Positions 1 through 11,018 of a stretch of DNA of 64,000 nucleotides are shown here, piece after piece (the first letter of the stretch is position 1; each line of letters begins with the position of its first letter). The position numbers were made by a program, and so were the translations under genes. Location: NCBI GenBank assembly GCA_020205615.1, contig CM035152.1, forward strand, positions 155,047,669 to 155,111,668, written 5' to 3'. The stretch is from Panax quinquefolius. Its lineage: Eukaryota; Streptophyta; Magnoliopsida; Apiales; Araliaceae. The notes beneath the pieces were generated by a model that was not told the DNA's origin, ran no database searches, and saw nothing but the letters and a program-made list of their open reading frames with translations.

Positions 1-42
1 GACTCGTAATAGGTGATGTATACCTATTTTGGGGGCGCCACG
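1..42 (+). repeat. Terminal 42 bp of a plus-strand gypsy LTR
   Basis: The text TGATGTATACCTATTTTGGG followed by GGCGCCAC matches the U5 end of the long gypsy LTR family found later in the window (for example 32424-32452). The rest of this LTR lies upstream of the window. The expected tRNA-Met primer-binding site does not follow it, so the junction at about 42 is a break or truncation rather than a normal LTR/internal boundary. Confidence 0.8.
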
Positions 43-164
43 TAATTTGTATCTCTTTATAGGCTCCAACAAATGGGCTTGACATCCGAGAGCACATGTC
101 CTGGACCATCTCATACTGGTACCGGCTTGGATGACGATATCTTCCTCCGGCCACCGATAGGGCC

Positions 165-584
165 GTGTTTGATAAAGTTCCATACCGATCCCGCCTTTCA
201 AATACGGAGTCAGCCTTCCAATTCTCGCTTTCACCAGATTGCTCAGATATTATAGCAGGCCTCTGCAGAGAGTACGGATTACCACGGAGCAGCTCGATGC
301 TCGAGCGCCGAGATGCTCCGGATGGTGATTACCCTCTCGAGGAGGCTTTTCGTCCGCCCCACCTACTCGTGTATTCTTATTGTTTATGTTTTTCAATTAA
401 GGCTAGTTTGTTAATTCTCACATATATATCACGGACTAATGATTTATATTTTGATTCTATCAATGTGGTGGCGATGGCGAACAAGCTAGCCATAATGAGC
501 AAGGAAAGACGAGGTCGATATCTATACACCGTAGCAAATGTCGCTCACCTCCGTCTCGATGATGATACTTTTACTAGTTTATAG
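165..584 (+). CDS. Unrecognised 139-codon ORF in a GC-richer segment between two gypsy LTR ends
   Basis: I do not recognise this reading frame. It lies in the 43-854 segment bounded by the U5 end of a plus LTR (1-42) and the U5 end of a minus LTR (855). Bases 60-370 are clearly richer in G+C than the surroundings; the rest turns AT-rich and looks like a 3' untranslated region. The N-terminal part has short charged stretches (ERRDAPDGDYPLEEAF) and the end reads NKLAIMSKERRGRYLYTVAN. A second overlapping frame (73-255, 60 codons) is open over the same GC-rich part, so the frame choice is uncertain. No conserved motif, signal peptide or clear membrane segment is convincing. It could be a captured host-gene fragment, the internal remnant of a non-autonomous LTR element, or a chance ORF. 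Confidence 0.2.
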   Translation: MFDKVPYRSRLSNTESAFQFSLSPDCSDIIAGLCREYGLPRSSSMLERRDAPDGDYPLEEAFRPPHLLVYSYCLCFSIKASLLILTYISRTNDLYFDSINVVAMANKLAIMSKERRGRYLYTVANVAHLRLDDDTFTSL

Positions 585-854
585 TTTTTTGTATATATTC
601 ATGTTATTGTAGAACTTTTGTATATATTGTATTGTCTAATTAAATGCATGTGATAACTATTGTAAATTATATTGTTTAACATTTACTTAAAATTAGCTTA
701 TATTTGTAATTGATTAGCTTATAATACGCTTTTGGTGGATATTTGAATGTGAATGTGAATGATAATGAGTCAAGATTATGTTTTAGTGTTACGTTGCATA
801 TTTGAATGTGAGATACAGTTTATATTATCGTATATTGGTTGTGACAGAGTTACG

Positions 855-3449
855 TATGGACGCCCCCAAAATAGGTATACATCACCCATTCTCGAGTTGT
901 ACAATACATGGCATGTAAACAACTACAACTTTATTATTACAACAAGAAACTGTGAGTTTAAATACAAATATTATCTTCTAGACAATATCTATACTCAAAT
1001 AAATCCTCATCACATTTATTGATACATTATTTTACAAAAATGGTGAGGACTACTAAACAATCCTTTCTAAAACCTTCATTCCATACCCGACTGCATACTC
1101 GCTATATTCTCGCCTCCACGGGAAGAATGGAACAAAAAGGAAAAGGGTGAGCTCAACTAGCTCAAGAAAGAATATTATGACTAAGATAATATACAACAAA
1201 TTATCGTTAGTCTTCAACAGGAAAAATTTAATAGAATACAATAGACAACAAATTTTAAATCAATATTCGCAGCTGAAATAATAATTCATTAGAAAAGTTA
1301 AGTAGAGAATGCAAACTACTATCTTCTATGTATGAATTTAAAAGTTCATCGCTCATCTTTTATCCCCTCAACATCAATCAATATACATCCGAATCGAGAT
1401 ATTCATCTTTGCACTACAGTGCCAAAGATATTCATCACCGGTCATGTTCATTTAAACACCTGCTCATCTTTGCACTACAGACAAAGATATTCTTCAGAAA
1501 TCATTCATCTTTGCACTACAGGGCCAAAGATATTCAATAATATCATCATTTAAGACCGAGGATGATGAAAATATTTTAAAGAAACGAATCCAAAGAAACA
1601 AAATAACAAGGATTAAGGATTAAGGATTCGTACTTTGTTTTATCCATGTTCAAAAAATACCTCAAAATAATCATAGTGGTGTAAAATTCAAGAATGATCA
1701 AAACATGGATACAATCGAGCTAGTATCCGTAATAGATGTTTTGGACGAAAAGAAGAAATTTTATTTTTCTATGAATAGTGCCGTGATTCGTGAATAGTGG
1801 TCAGATATCGTGAATAAAGGCCAGTATCGTGAATAAGAACCGACACCAAAGATAGAAATTTCACAAAACATCTTCACGCTTCATGAATAAGACTTTCGTG
1901 AATAGTAACTCGTGAATAGTAACTCGTGAATAGTAACTCATGAATAGTAACCCCGACATGAAAAAGTTCAAATTTGATAAAAGTTCCAACCAATATTTCA
2001 AAGATAATGATATCAAGAAATAATATCATTTGAGAAGAAAATAACATCCCTTACCTCAAAGAATCAAGATTTCTAAGGAAAGGCTCGAATTGATCTTTGA
2101 ATGAAACTTGTCTTTGAATAAAGAACTCTCAAAGTATCTAAATACTCACAAAATACGCTCAATAATATAGAGAGAGAAGAGAAAAACTTTGTTTCGTGTG
2201 ATTTTCAATTCTAACTTAGCCCTCTATTTATAGGAAAATGTTAGCCGTAGAAGCGCACTTCGACCAAGCACCGATGGCTTTTACTCGCTACTATTGCCAC
2301 CCACCACATTTGAAATAAAATTCAGCACATTTTTTCACCAACCACAAGTGGGGCCCACTCAATTCTAGAATTTTCCACCAAAATCAATTATAAACCTAAT
2401 TTCCTAATCACCACCTCTTAAAATTCATAACAAATCATTCGTGCATTTTTAATTCGGCTCAAAATTTGTGGACATATACTCAACTTATGTATGTATAACA
2501 TACCCAAAAATTACCACAATCCAACTACTTCGGATTAAAAATTATAACCCCGCAATATATCTCAAAACCCGATTTGATTTTTAATACCTCCAATCCGATA
2601 AAATACTCGATAAAACACCTCAACACTAATTTCTTCATTTATAACCACATAAATAAATCCATCATTTATATCCACATAAAATAAATATTTCTTTATCATA
2701 TGAATCAATAATTAATTATTCACAAATAATATTACGTAATCACAATTATGACAACCAGTGCCGCTCCTGGAAAGAGGGGCTTTCCAATAAGGATTTCTCC
2801 TTACCGCGCAATGATTAGGCGACCAAACCTTTCCTTAATGTAACTTTCTAGACATTGCCAATAATGCTATCTAATAATATTATTTAAATAATATGAATTA
2901 TTGATCCGATAATGGAGATAATGCGGCAAATGACAATTATTGAACAACAATAATATAAAATATCAACGCAGAATTATTGAATCAATAAAATAAAATATCG
3001 AATAAGAATTCATCAGGAAAATTATTGAGTAGTGTCTTCTTACGTAAGGATCAATAATTCAACAATATCGCAATACCGCCGTGCTAATCATCGTGCAACC
3101 ACGCCAGACATCAGATTTTAACCACCGGGTATTCCAATGATTTTAATTGTAATAACTACGCCTGTTATTTTTAACCAACTTATATTTGCTGCTTTCTTCA
3201 TCCAATCGCTTTCATGGGGGCCATACACGGTCAGCGCTTCGTCGCATTTAATATTCCCACAAGCATTTAATATTCCACGACCAAACGAATATTCCCTAAC
3301 AACAATGAATATTTTATAACCACTTGCTTATTTTGAAATATTTGCGATTTTACCCCTAACTATCCACATTAATCAAATCAACCCTTACTATTTCAAAATA
3401 ATAAATAAAGGAAATTCCTTTTTATTTAAAAAAAATTCGGGGTCTTACA
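855..3449 (-). repeat. Gypsy LTR J, near complete, minus orientation
   Basis: On the minus strand it runs from TGTAAGACCCCGAA at 3449 to GGGGGCGTCC near 860, the family boundaries. Its last bases carry a one-base insertion (TATGGACG instead of TGTGACG). A TATAAATAG box sits at about 2223-2232 on the minus strand, and a GAGGTAAGGG donor-like site is near 2045-2055. The acceptor expected near 1105-1115 is mutated, with no CTCTTCAG. A short run of the GTGAATAGTAACTC minisatellite is visible at about 1885-1955. No pol sequence of this element is adjacent, so it is a solo LTR or a fragment. Confidence 0.85.
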
Positions 3450-4037
3450 TTACAGGTACATTAATGGGTTTAAACACCTGAAAACTGAACTTTTAAAATT
3501 TGTATTTTAAAAAAAAATTAGTTACTTCATGACGTATCATAGTATATGTTCACTTGAGCTTCCCTCGGAGTTAACAAATAATTAATTTTTAATAAATGTC
3601 GAAATGTCCTAATTTTCAGTCGAACATAAGTTATCCTCGACGAACTATATCTGTCGTAACAACTATATCTCCGATGCAAATTTTGTCGAAGTTAATAAAT
3701 AGATAATTTTAATAAATATCAGATTATTTTAGTTTTCAGTCGAAAATATCTTATGTTCGAAGGAATAAGTCCGTCGAAAATATGTACTGGTATATTCGAC
3801 GAAAAGTTTCGTCCTATATATTCTATCGAAGATAGTTTAGGTTCAACGAACATCCGTCGGAGAGACGTTCGTCGAAGATAATAAGTATCCGACGGAATTT
3901 TTGACGGATCTTATTTTTGACCCTAATATTTACGACGGAATATCGGACGGATAGTTTAAATCGAAATAATAGATTTTCAACGATTAAGTTTATCTCGCGA
4001 CGGAATATTCCGCGACTTAAGCTTTTTTCAGAAGTGC
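3450..4037. mobile_element. CACTA-like terminal fragment with subterminal GTCGAAGA-type repeats
   Basis: This 590 bp stretch is packed with variants of CGACGGA, GTCGAA and TTCGTCG, the kind of short subterminal repeat found in plant CACTA (En/Spm) transposons. Its right end, read on the minus strand, begins CACTTCTGAAAAAAGC, a decayed version of the usual CACTACAAGAAAA terminus. The same motif style recurs in the small CACTA MITE at 19646-19968. No transposase is visible. It separates LTR J from LTR K and apparently replaced the first several hundred bases of K. Confidence 0.5.
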
Positions 4038-4384
4038 ACACTGTATTGATTATCGATGCTTACGTGAGAAGGCACTCGCTTTTGTTCAATTATTGCTACA
4101 GTAATTGTTGTATAAGATCTCACGTTATTTGATTCAATTATTGTTTATAATTTATATATTATTAAATTAATAATTGAGATAACAAAGTTATTAATATTAT
4201 TATTTGCAATATTAACGATGTCTGTAAGTTCTCACAAGGAGAGGTTTGGTCACATAATTGCACGCTTAATAGGAGAAATCTTTATCGAAAGCCCTCTTTC
4301 CGGGAACGAATTCGGGTCGATTAATATTGTGAATTATAATAAAGGTGATAAGTTTTGTTTTATTATTATTATAAATGTAATAAA

Positions 4385-4745
4385 ACAGAAAACTTTTTAT
4401 ATAAAATGTAATACTTTTATAAAGTTATTTGTTTTATTAGCTATAAATAGAATATATTATATTCTATTACGATAAGGTTTGCGATAAAGGCTCTGCATCA
4501 GATTTGCAGATAAGTAAAATCTTTTTATATAAAAAATGTAATACTTTTATAAAGTTATTTATTTTATTAGACTATAAATAGAATATATTATATTCTATTA
4601 TGCATAGTGTTTGTATAGATAATGCCGTGATAGTAAAATCTTTTTATATAAAATAGAATACTTTTATAAAGTTATTTGTTTTATTAGATTTTAAATAAAA
4701 TATATATATATATATATATTATAAATAGAATATATTATATTTTAT
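4385..4745 (+). repeat. Three-copy ~125 bp tandem repeat just upstream of the LTR K TATA box
   Basis: The block ATACTTTTATAAAGTTATTT followed by GTTTTATTAG and TATAAATAGAATATATTATA occurs three times (near 4390, 4520 and 4640). The third copy has an added (AT)n run. The copies lie immediately before TATAAATAGG at 4770, so in an active LTR they would form upstream promoter repeats. I do not see this array in the other LTRs of the window. Confidence 0.75.
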
Positions 4746-4964
4746 CAGATAGTATTCTTTCTATTTTCCTATAAATAGGATGCTTAGTTAGAATTAAAAC
4801 ACACTGTAAGTTCGTAGAATTCTTCTTTATAATCTCGAAATGTATTTCTTTAGAGTTTAAGAAAGCTTTCGAGCGTAGAAGGCAAGTTTTCTTCAAGTAT
4901 ATCCCCGCCTACCCGCTTTGAAAGTACTCTTCTTTTTATAAGGTAAGGGTATTATTTCTTTTCA

Positions 4965-5560
4965 GATTCATGAAGATAACTTCATTATTCCATTATTTAT
5001 TATTATGTTAGAATAACCTATATATGCGAAGTACCACATACATGGTGAAATTCTTCTCATTATCCCATTCTTTATTATTCTCATTGGAATAACTCAGATA
5101 TGCCAAGTACCGCATACACGGTGAAATTCTTCATTTATTCCATTCTTTATTATTCTCATTGAATATCCTCGTTTGTCACGTATTACGCATTTAATTCTGT
5201 TCCATTATTTATTATTCGGCTTGGAATAACTTGTCTGCGCTATTTATCGCACGCCTCGATGAAGTCTTTTGTTATTCCATTCTTTATTATTCTGCTGAAT
5301 ATCCCGTGCGTGCAAGGCTTACGCACGACCGTTCCATTATTTATTATTCTCGCTGAATATTCGTTCGCTGCGTTACGCACGACCGGTTCCATTTTTTATT
5401 ATTCTGCTGAATAACTCGTCAATAATACCTCATCGCATGCACGGTGATTTCTTGCGTTATTTCATTCTCTTGAATAACCTGCTTATGTAGATTATCACAT
5501 GACGGTGAATGATCCTTTCAGATTCATTCCTTATTAAATTATGGAAATGATCTGCCTAAG
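4965..5560 (+). repeat. Leader tandem repeats of LTR K (about 60-80 bp units)
   Basis: About seven degenerate copies of a unit containing TTCCATTCTTTATTATTCT, then GGAATAAC and a TACCGCATACACGGTGAAATT-like segment, follow one another. The same unit occurs as about three copies in the E LTR (51900-52160), several in both C LTRs (35060-35454 and 42600-43070) and about one in the B LTRs. It is therefore a variable-number array of the LTR family, lying inside the proposed leader intron. Confidence 0.75.
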
Positions 5561-5821
5561 TGGATTACCGCACGGCGCATTTAAAATCCATTCGCAATTT
5601 CATATATTCTCTTATACTCAACTGGTTAAAGATTCGACTTCTATACTCCATGAAATTAGTGGAATATCCTCGATATTTGGGCTTCATCCAAAGATATTTT
5701 CATGAAAATATTCTTCCGAGAATTCTTGAATTTTACTCCACAAAGAAGTATCATGTTGACAATTTGAACGTTATTGATTCCTCGGATGAAATAATTTCGA
5801 ACTTGTTTTATCAATTGTACT

Positions 5822-7243
5822 AAAAGACAATTTGCACTCCAAACTTTACTTTCTATTTACGTTGCACCACAAACTTAAAAAGGTGTTCAAGACACCCCAA
5901 ACTTCATTATATCGTAATAAAACGCACACTTTTTTACACTTAACCCACAAAAGTGAATTACCAAGGTCAGAATACAAGTTTGGGGTACAAATTGTTTTTT
6001 ATATTAAAAATGGCAAAAAATAATTAATTTTAAATAAAATAAAATAATTAATTTTAAATAAAATAATTAGTTTTAAAATAAAATAAAATAATTAATTTTA
6101 AAATAAAATAATTAAAATAATAAAATTAAAATAAATATTTGGAATTAATGATTAATAATTAATCATTAACTTGTAAAATGAATATTTTATTTTTATTTTA
6201 AAATTAATTATTAATCATTCCTAAAAAAAATCATTAATTTGTTAAAAATCATTTTTGCCACTTAAAAAAAATTCCGCTTTTGTTTTTAAAAATATAATTT
6301 TGTAAAATATAATTTTTTTTTTGAAATAGAATTTTTAAAAAATAGATTTTTATTTTAGAAGTTAAAAAAATTATTTTTGTTTTTAAAAATAGAATTTTTT
6401 TAAAACAAAATAAAATTTCATTTTAAAAAAATCTATTTTTACAAAATTGCTCTAAAAATTTTATTTTTGTTTTTAAAAAGATTTTTTTAAAACAAAATAA
6501 AATTGCTTTTTAAATTTTTTTTAAAAAAGTTTGTTTTACAAAATTTTGTTTTGTTTTTAAAAATGCATTTTTTAAAACAAAATAAAATTTTGCTTTTAAA
6601 AAATCATTATTACAAAATTCATTTTTGTTTTTGAAAGAAAATTTTATTTTGTTTTAAAAAACAAAACAATTTTTTTTTTTAACTTGTAAAATTAAATTTT
6701 GTTTTTGAAAATTGCTTTTAAAAAAATTCTATTTTTAAAATTTTAATTTTACAAAATTTTGTTTTAAAAACAAAATAGAATTTTTTTTATGTTGCAAAAA
6801 TGATTTTTTGACAAGTTAATGATTGTTTTAATCGAATGATTAATAATTAATTTTAAAAATAAAATAAAATATTCATTTTACAAGTTAATGATTAATTATT
6901 AATCATTAATTCCAAATATTTATTTTAATTATTTTATTTTAATTATTTTATTTTAAAATTAATTATTTTATTTTTATTTTAAAACTAATTATTTTATTTA
7001 AAATAATTATTTTATTTTATTTAAAATTAATTATTTTTGCTAATTTTAAAATTAAAAGATAATTTGCACCCAAATCATGTATTCAGATAATTTTTCAAAT
7101 TACCACTTTCAATTCCATAAGTCAAGAAAAAATGCTTGCTTTTATTACGATATAACGATGTTTGGAAATGTCTTGTATAATATTTTCAAGTTTCAAATGA
7201 AACGTAAATAGAAAGTAAAGTTTGGGATTTAAATTATCTTTAC
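5822..7243. mobile_element. 1.4 kb foldback (long inverted-repeat) element inside LTR K
   Basis: The left end (AATTTGCACTCCAAACTTTA, then CTTTCTATTTACGTT) is matched in reverse complement at the right end (AACGTAAATAGAAAGTAAAG near 7205). The match continues inward through ATATCGTAATAAAA (5912 and about 7140). The next several hundred bases on each side are mirror-like AT-rich tracts (AATTAATTTTAAATAAAATA style at 6020-6120 and 6900-7040), so the whole element can fold on a centre near 6530. It interrupts leader sequence of LTR K. No ORF is convincing. The target duplication is unclear; TA is possible. Confidence 0.75.
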
Positions 7244-8070
7244 CATCGAATTATTACGCCATCATTATCATCCTCACGCTTATATCATTGTGATGAAAGC
7301 TCATCTTCATTACGCAGATCAATTTGGACTTTGGTATGATTATTAAAGCATGCGATTATTCTAAGATAATCACGACCAGAATGTTATAAATGATGCAGAA
7401 AATTCCTCAAATGCACCAGTAGTGTATTGGGACGACGCTTTTGTGATGATTATAACATTCGAGATTATTCTAAGATAAATACGACCATCGATAATTTAAT
7501 GAATATCCTCTACCAGTAGAAGAAGCGATTTATGACTCGATTAACGCTATTTATTTATTAAATTCTAGCCTCAAATGATAAAATCACTTTAAAATATTTT
7601 AAAACATAAAGATAGTAGAGATATCACGCCTATTCGACTCTTCTAATTGATCATTATTCACCGCAGCTTAAACTCGATGCTCATTTTATTTTATCGCTTT
7701 AATATCACAAGATTAACGATAATTTATTCTCATTATTATTTTACCATAATATTTCTTACCGGCCACTTGAAATTTCACCCCTTTCTTTCTTTTATTCTCT
7801 TCGTGAAACGAAACGTGGCATTTACTAAATTTAAAACTGGAGTTGATTATCTGCCAGATGATAAGATTAAGAATTCTCATTATTCGTTAAATAAATAGGA
7901 CAATAAAATGAATGAGTGACTGTTGAGTGTGAATATCGCCTTGCATTTACAATATTCTTATTAAAACTCTCAATTTACGTTTTTGTTGTATTTTACACGA
8001 TCGTTGTATAATTAGTTTATATTTCAGATTCAAGACTAGATCCATGGCACCCAAGATGGGTGATGATGAC

Positions 8071-8393
8071 TTGCTTTTGTGACGTCACAATAATAATAAT
8101 AATAATTTTCAAAATAATAATAATTTTTATAATATATTATTAATAATAAAATTATTATTATTATTATTATTTTGAAATTATTATTATTATTATTTTGAAT
8201 AATAAAAATTAATATGTTTTTTATTTTAATAAAAATATTAATAATATATTATTAATAATAAAAATTATTATTATTATTTAAAAATTTTGACTACCCTCAA
8301 ATTTTGACCCCTCTCAAATTTTGTTTCCGCCACTGACACTAGTATAGAAAAAGAAGTTATAATAAAGATTAATTATATAATTTTTTAAGGCAA
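8071..8393. repeat. AAT/ATT trinucleotide-rich tract and possible hAT-type terminus
   Basis: From about 8089 to 8275 the sequence is dominated by (AAT)n, (ATT)n and their mixtures, and can form hairpins. At 8290-8334, read on the minus strand, CAGTGGCGGAAACAAAATTT resembles the CAGTGGCGGA ends of plant hAT-like MITEs; I cannot find the partner end. Nothing else is recognisable here. Confidence 0.45.
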
Positions 8394-9695
8394 AACTAAT
8401 AATTTACCAATCGTTTCTAAGACGCTTTTATCAATAATTCGATCAACTTTTTTTTAATTTTTCAAATTAAGTCAATTTAACTAATTATTATTTTCAAATC
8501 GGGTATTTCGTTAAAAAAAAATGTATGACGTTAAAATTTAATCTACGCTAAGCAATGAAAAAAAATATATAAAAATAAAAAAAACACGTGGCAAAAAATA
8601 AAAAATAAGCCTTCTTTTTTTACATTTTAAAGTTTAAAAAAAATAAAAACATTAACATTTTAAAGTTTTAAAAATGATAAAAATATAATAAAATAAAACA
8701 AAAATATCAAAATATCTTTCTTGAATCAGAAACATAACGTCTTGGGTCTTTTTGGTTTGGGGGTTTTTCGGATCTTGATGAATTTTGTTGGTGGGTGGGG
8801 TTTTGGAAGGTGGATCTTGGATCGGTTCAGATTTGAGGCTTCATTCATCATATCTTGAACTGATTTAACCGGATTAAGGGTTCGCCTGTTTTGTGGTCGT
8901 ATGTTCTGGTGGTCTTTGAGGCGGAAAAAAGGTAAAGGTAAAGCTTTGAGGCGGCGAAGATACGGCAGAGATCGGTGGGCGCTGAGAGCGTTTGAGAGAA
9001 CGATTTCTTCAGTTTGTTCCACGCACCAGCCACGTCACCAATATAGAGGGTAAGGGTTTTCGGATGAACGATGAATTGGGGGTTTTTAGAAGATATTTAT
9101 TGGAAATTGTATCTAATTAGGGTTTGGTTATGCCTGTGAAAGAAGCATTACTGGAGTTGGGAAGAAGATAGTACTTCGGATGTCGAATTTGAATGGGTGA
9201 GGTCCGTGAGGACAGCCTCAATTGAGAGCCTCGCCAGAAAGGGAAGGCAAAATCCATTATTTGCTTTCAATTATTTGTTGGTTTATAATTTTAAATAATT
9301 AGTTGCTGTGTAATTTGATGAAAATTTGGAGAAGATGGAGATTTTGATAAAATGGAAGATTTGGGGAGGATGAAAATTTGATTTTGATTTTGTTTTTATT
9401 GTGTTTTATTATGTTTTTGTTATTTTTAAAATTTTAAAATGTTAAAAATGAGTTAAAAAATAAATTTTTTATTTTTATTTTCATGTCATTGTTGCTGATT
9501 GGCCACCTCATCTTTTATTTTTTTTTTTATTTTTTTTTACTTCCACGTATGAAAAATTTGACAACCGTTAACCAGATTTGACAGAATGACCTAATTTGAA
9601 AATAATAATTAGTTCAGTGACTTAATTTGAAAAATTAAAAGTTCAATCGAATTATTCAATAAAACGCTCTTAAACTTTGGCCCCAAATCATTAGC
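8394..9695. mobile_element. 1.3 kb TIR transposon carrying a GC-richer captured-looking fragment
   Basis: The ends are inverted repeats of about 130 bp. The left end (AACTAATAATTTACC, then AATAATTCGATC and TTTTTCAAATTAAGTCA) is matched in reverse complement at 9560-9695 (AATAATTCGATTGAAC, TTTTTCAAATTAAGTCACTG). The TIRs resemble those of the foldback at 9996-11018 (shared TTTTCAAATTA and AATTATTATTTTGAAAT), so both belong to one family. The interior 8720-9260 is GC-richer and compositionally unlike the AT-rich ends, as in Pack-type elements that carry host gene pieces. No transposase is visible. Confidence 0.6.
8726..9033 (-). pseudogene. Captured-looking coding-like fragment inside the TIR element
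   Basis: On the minus strand a 61-codon frame opens at 9033 (MAGAWNKLKKSFSQTLSAPT...) and an overlapping 98-codon frame opens at 9022 (MEQTEEIVLSNALSAHRSLP...). Both are rich in Ser, Lys and Pro, and neither shows a domain I recognise. The strand is uncertain, since the plus strand is GC-rich here too. I infer a fragment of a host gene (start or 5' UTR region) picked up by the element, mainly from composition and the flanking TIRs. Confidence 0.3.
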
Positions 9696-9863
9696 CACTG
9701 CCAATTTTTTAATAAATCATGATAAACCTACACCGGCAGCCTCGGCTTTCTAAGAAGAGTGACCACCAGTGCTACTACTTAAAGTCCACCACAGTTGAGG
9801 AGGGCACACATTTTTGTATAATTTATGTATTTATGTGTTTATAAAAATAAAATAATAAAAATA

Positions 9864-10001
9864 TTAGGGATATTATGTATTGAAAATGATATGTTAGAAA
9901 ATATTAAATATAATAAGATAATTGATGATTTTAGATCTAAAAGTCATAAAGAAGATATTTTAAATAATGTTTTGTGGTTTAGATTTCGTCAAAGTAACTA
10001 A
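9864..10001 (+). pseudogene. C-terminal fragment of an hAT-family transposase
   Basis: Translation from 9864 reads LGILCIENDMLENIKYNKII, then DDFRSKSHKE, and ends in a stop at 9999-10001. It resembles the extreme C-terminus of plant zf-BED hAT transposases, where an L..L.I..D.L..I....II..FAS.K.R pattern follows the dimerisation domain. About 46 codons remain and the upstream part is absent. A foldback element begins at its stop codon. The match is from memory of the family pattern, so the call is tentative. Confidence 0.45.
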
Positions 10002-11018
10002 AGAAATATCCACCGTAATTGGTAGGTTTTTACTAATTACACCATCAACTTTTAATTTTTAAATTACACCAAGAAACTAATTATTATTTTGAAATTGGGT
10101 AATTCCGTTAAAAAAAAATAAGCAGACGTTAATTTATTATCTACAAAACTAATTAATTGCCCACCGTAGTTGATGACATTTTACCGATTACACCATCAAA
10201 CTTTAATTTTTCAAATTATCCCATCAAACTAATTAAATACTAATTAAAAATATTATTTTAAATATTTTAAAAATAATTATTATTTTAAGTAAAAATATTT
10301 GAAACTTTTTTATCTTCATAAAATGAAGAGTAGAGTTTCATAAAATATAGATTCAAAAAAAAATTAAAGTGATTTTAAATTAAATTAATGTCTACTTAAT
10401 TTTTAACGTAATGAAACCATTCTTAATATTAGAATTTTTTTTTTAAAAAACTAAAAATATAAATTAAAACAAAAAAAAAGAGAAAAGATAAATAAAAAAA
10501 AGCGATTCAATTTTTTTAAAAAAGAAATTATTAATTTTATAAGTAAATATTATTTTCAAGAAAAAATTTGGAAAATTCTTCATATTTTAAAAAAAAGAGT
10601 AAAATTTTATTTTCAAAAAGAAAAAAAAGAGATTTTTAAAATCAATAACGTTTCATAAAATTTTAATTTTTTAAATCTATATTTTATGAAACTTTACTCA
10701 TTTTATGGGAAAAATTAAAGTTTCTAATATTTTTTATTGAAAATAATAATTATTTTAAAAATATTTAAAATAATCATTTTAATTAGTTTAATGGGATAAT
10801 CTGAAAAATTAAAAGTTCAATGGTGTAATCAAGAAAAAGCGTCTACTACAATGGGTAATTCATTAGTTTTGTAGATAAAAAATTAACGTCTGCTTATTTT
10901 TTTTAACTAATAACCCAATTTCAAAATAATAATTAGTTTAGTAAGATAATTTGAAAATTAAAAGTTTCAATCATGTAATCAAGAAAACTCGCCAACCACA
11001 AGAGGTATTTCATTAGTT
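9996..11018. mobile_element. 1.0 kb foldback element with nearly full-length inverted arms
   Basis: The left arm (AACTAAAGAAATATCC, AATTATTATTTTGAAATTGG, GCAGACGTTAATTTATTATC) is mirrored by the right arm (reverse complement AACTAATGAAATACC, AATTATTATTTTGAAATTGG, GCAGACGTTAATTTTTTATC near 10880-10920). The similarity continues almost to the centre: TTTCATAAAATATAGATT at 10338 is mirrored at 10672-10692. Each arm also contains an internal direct duplication (ATTACACCATCAA... occurs twice at 10035 and 10185). No ORF is present. The element belongs to the same family as 8394-9695. Confidence 0.75.

Larger units (their letters stand above)
4038..8070 (+). repeat. Gypsy LTR K, 5'-truncated, plus orientation, with nested foldback
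   Basis: It aligns by eye with the plus LTRs at 29609-32452 and 50226-53447. Shared parts are the CTTACGTGAGAAG block at about 4055, the TTTGGTCACATAATTG block at about 4245, and TATAAATAGG at 4770-4779. There is a donor-like AAGGTAAGGGT at 4941-4950 and many copies of the GGAATAAC...TTCTTTATTATTC leader repeat. It ends in CCCAAGATGGGTGATG at 8070, about 30 bp short of the family end. Its first ~540 bp are missing. The acceptor site expected near 7795 is mutated. A 1.4 kb foldback (5822-7243) is inserted in the leader. Confidence 0.8.
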
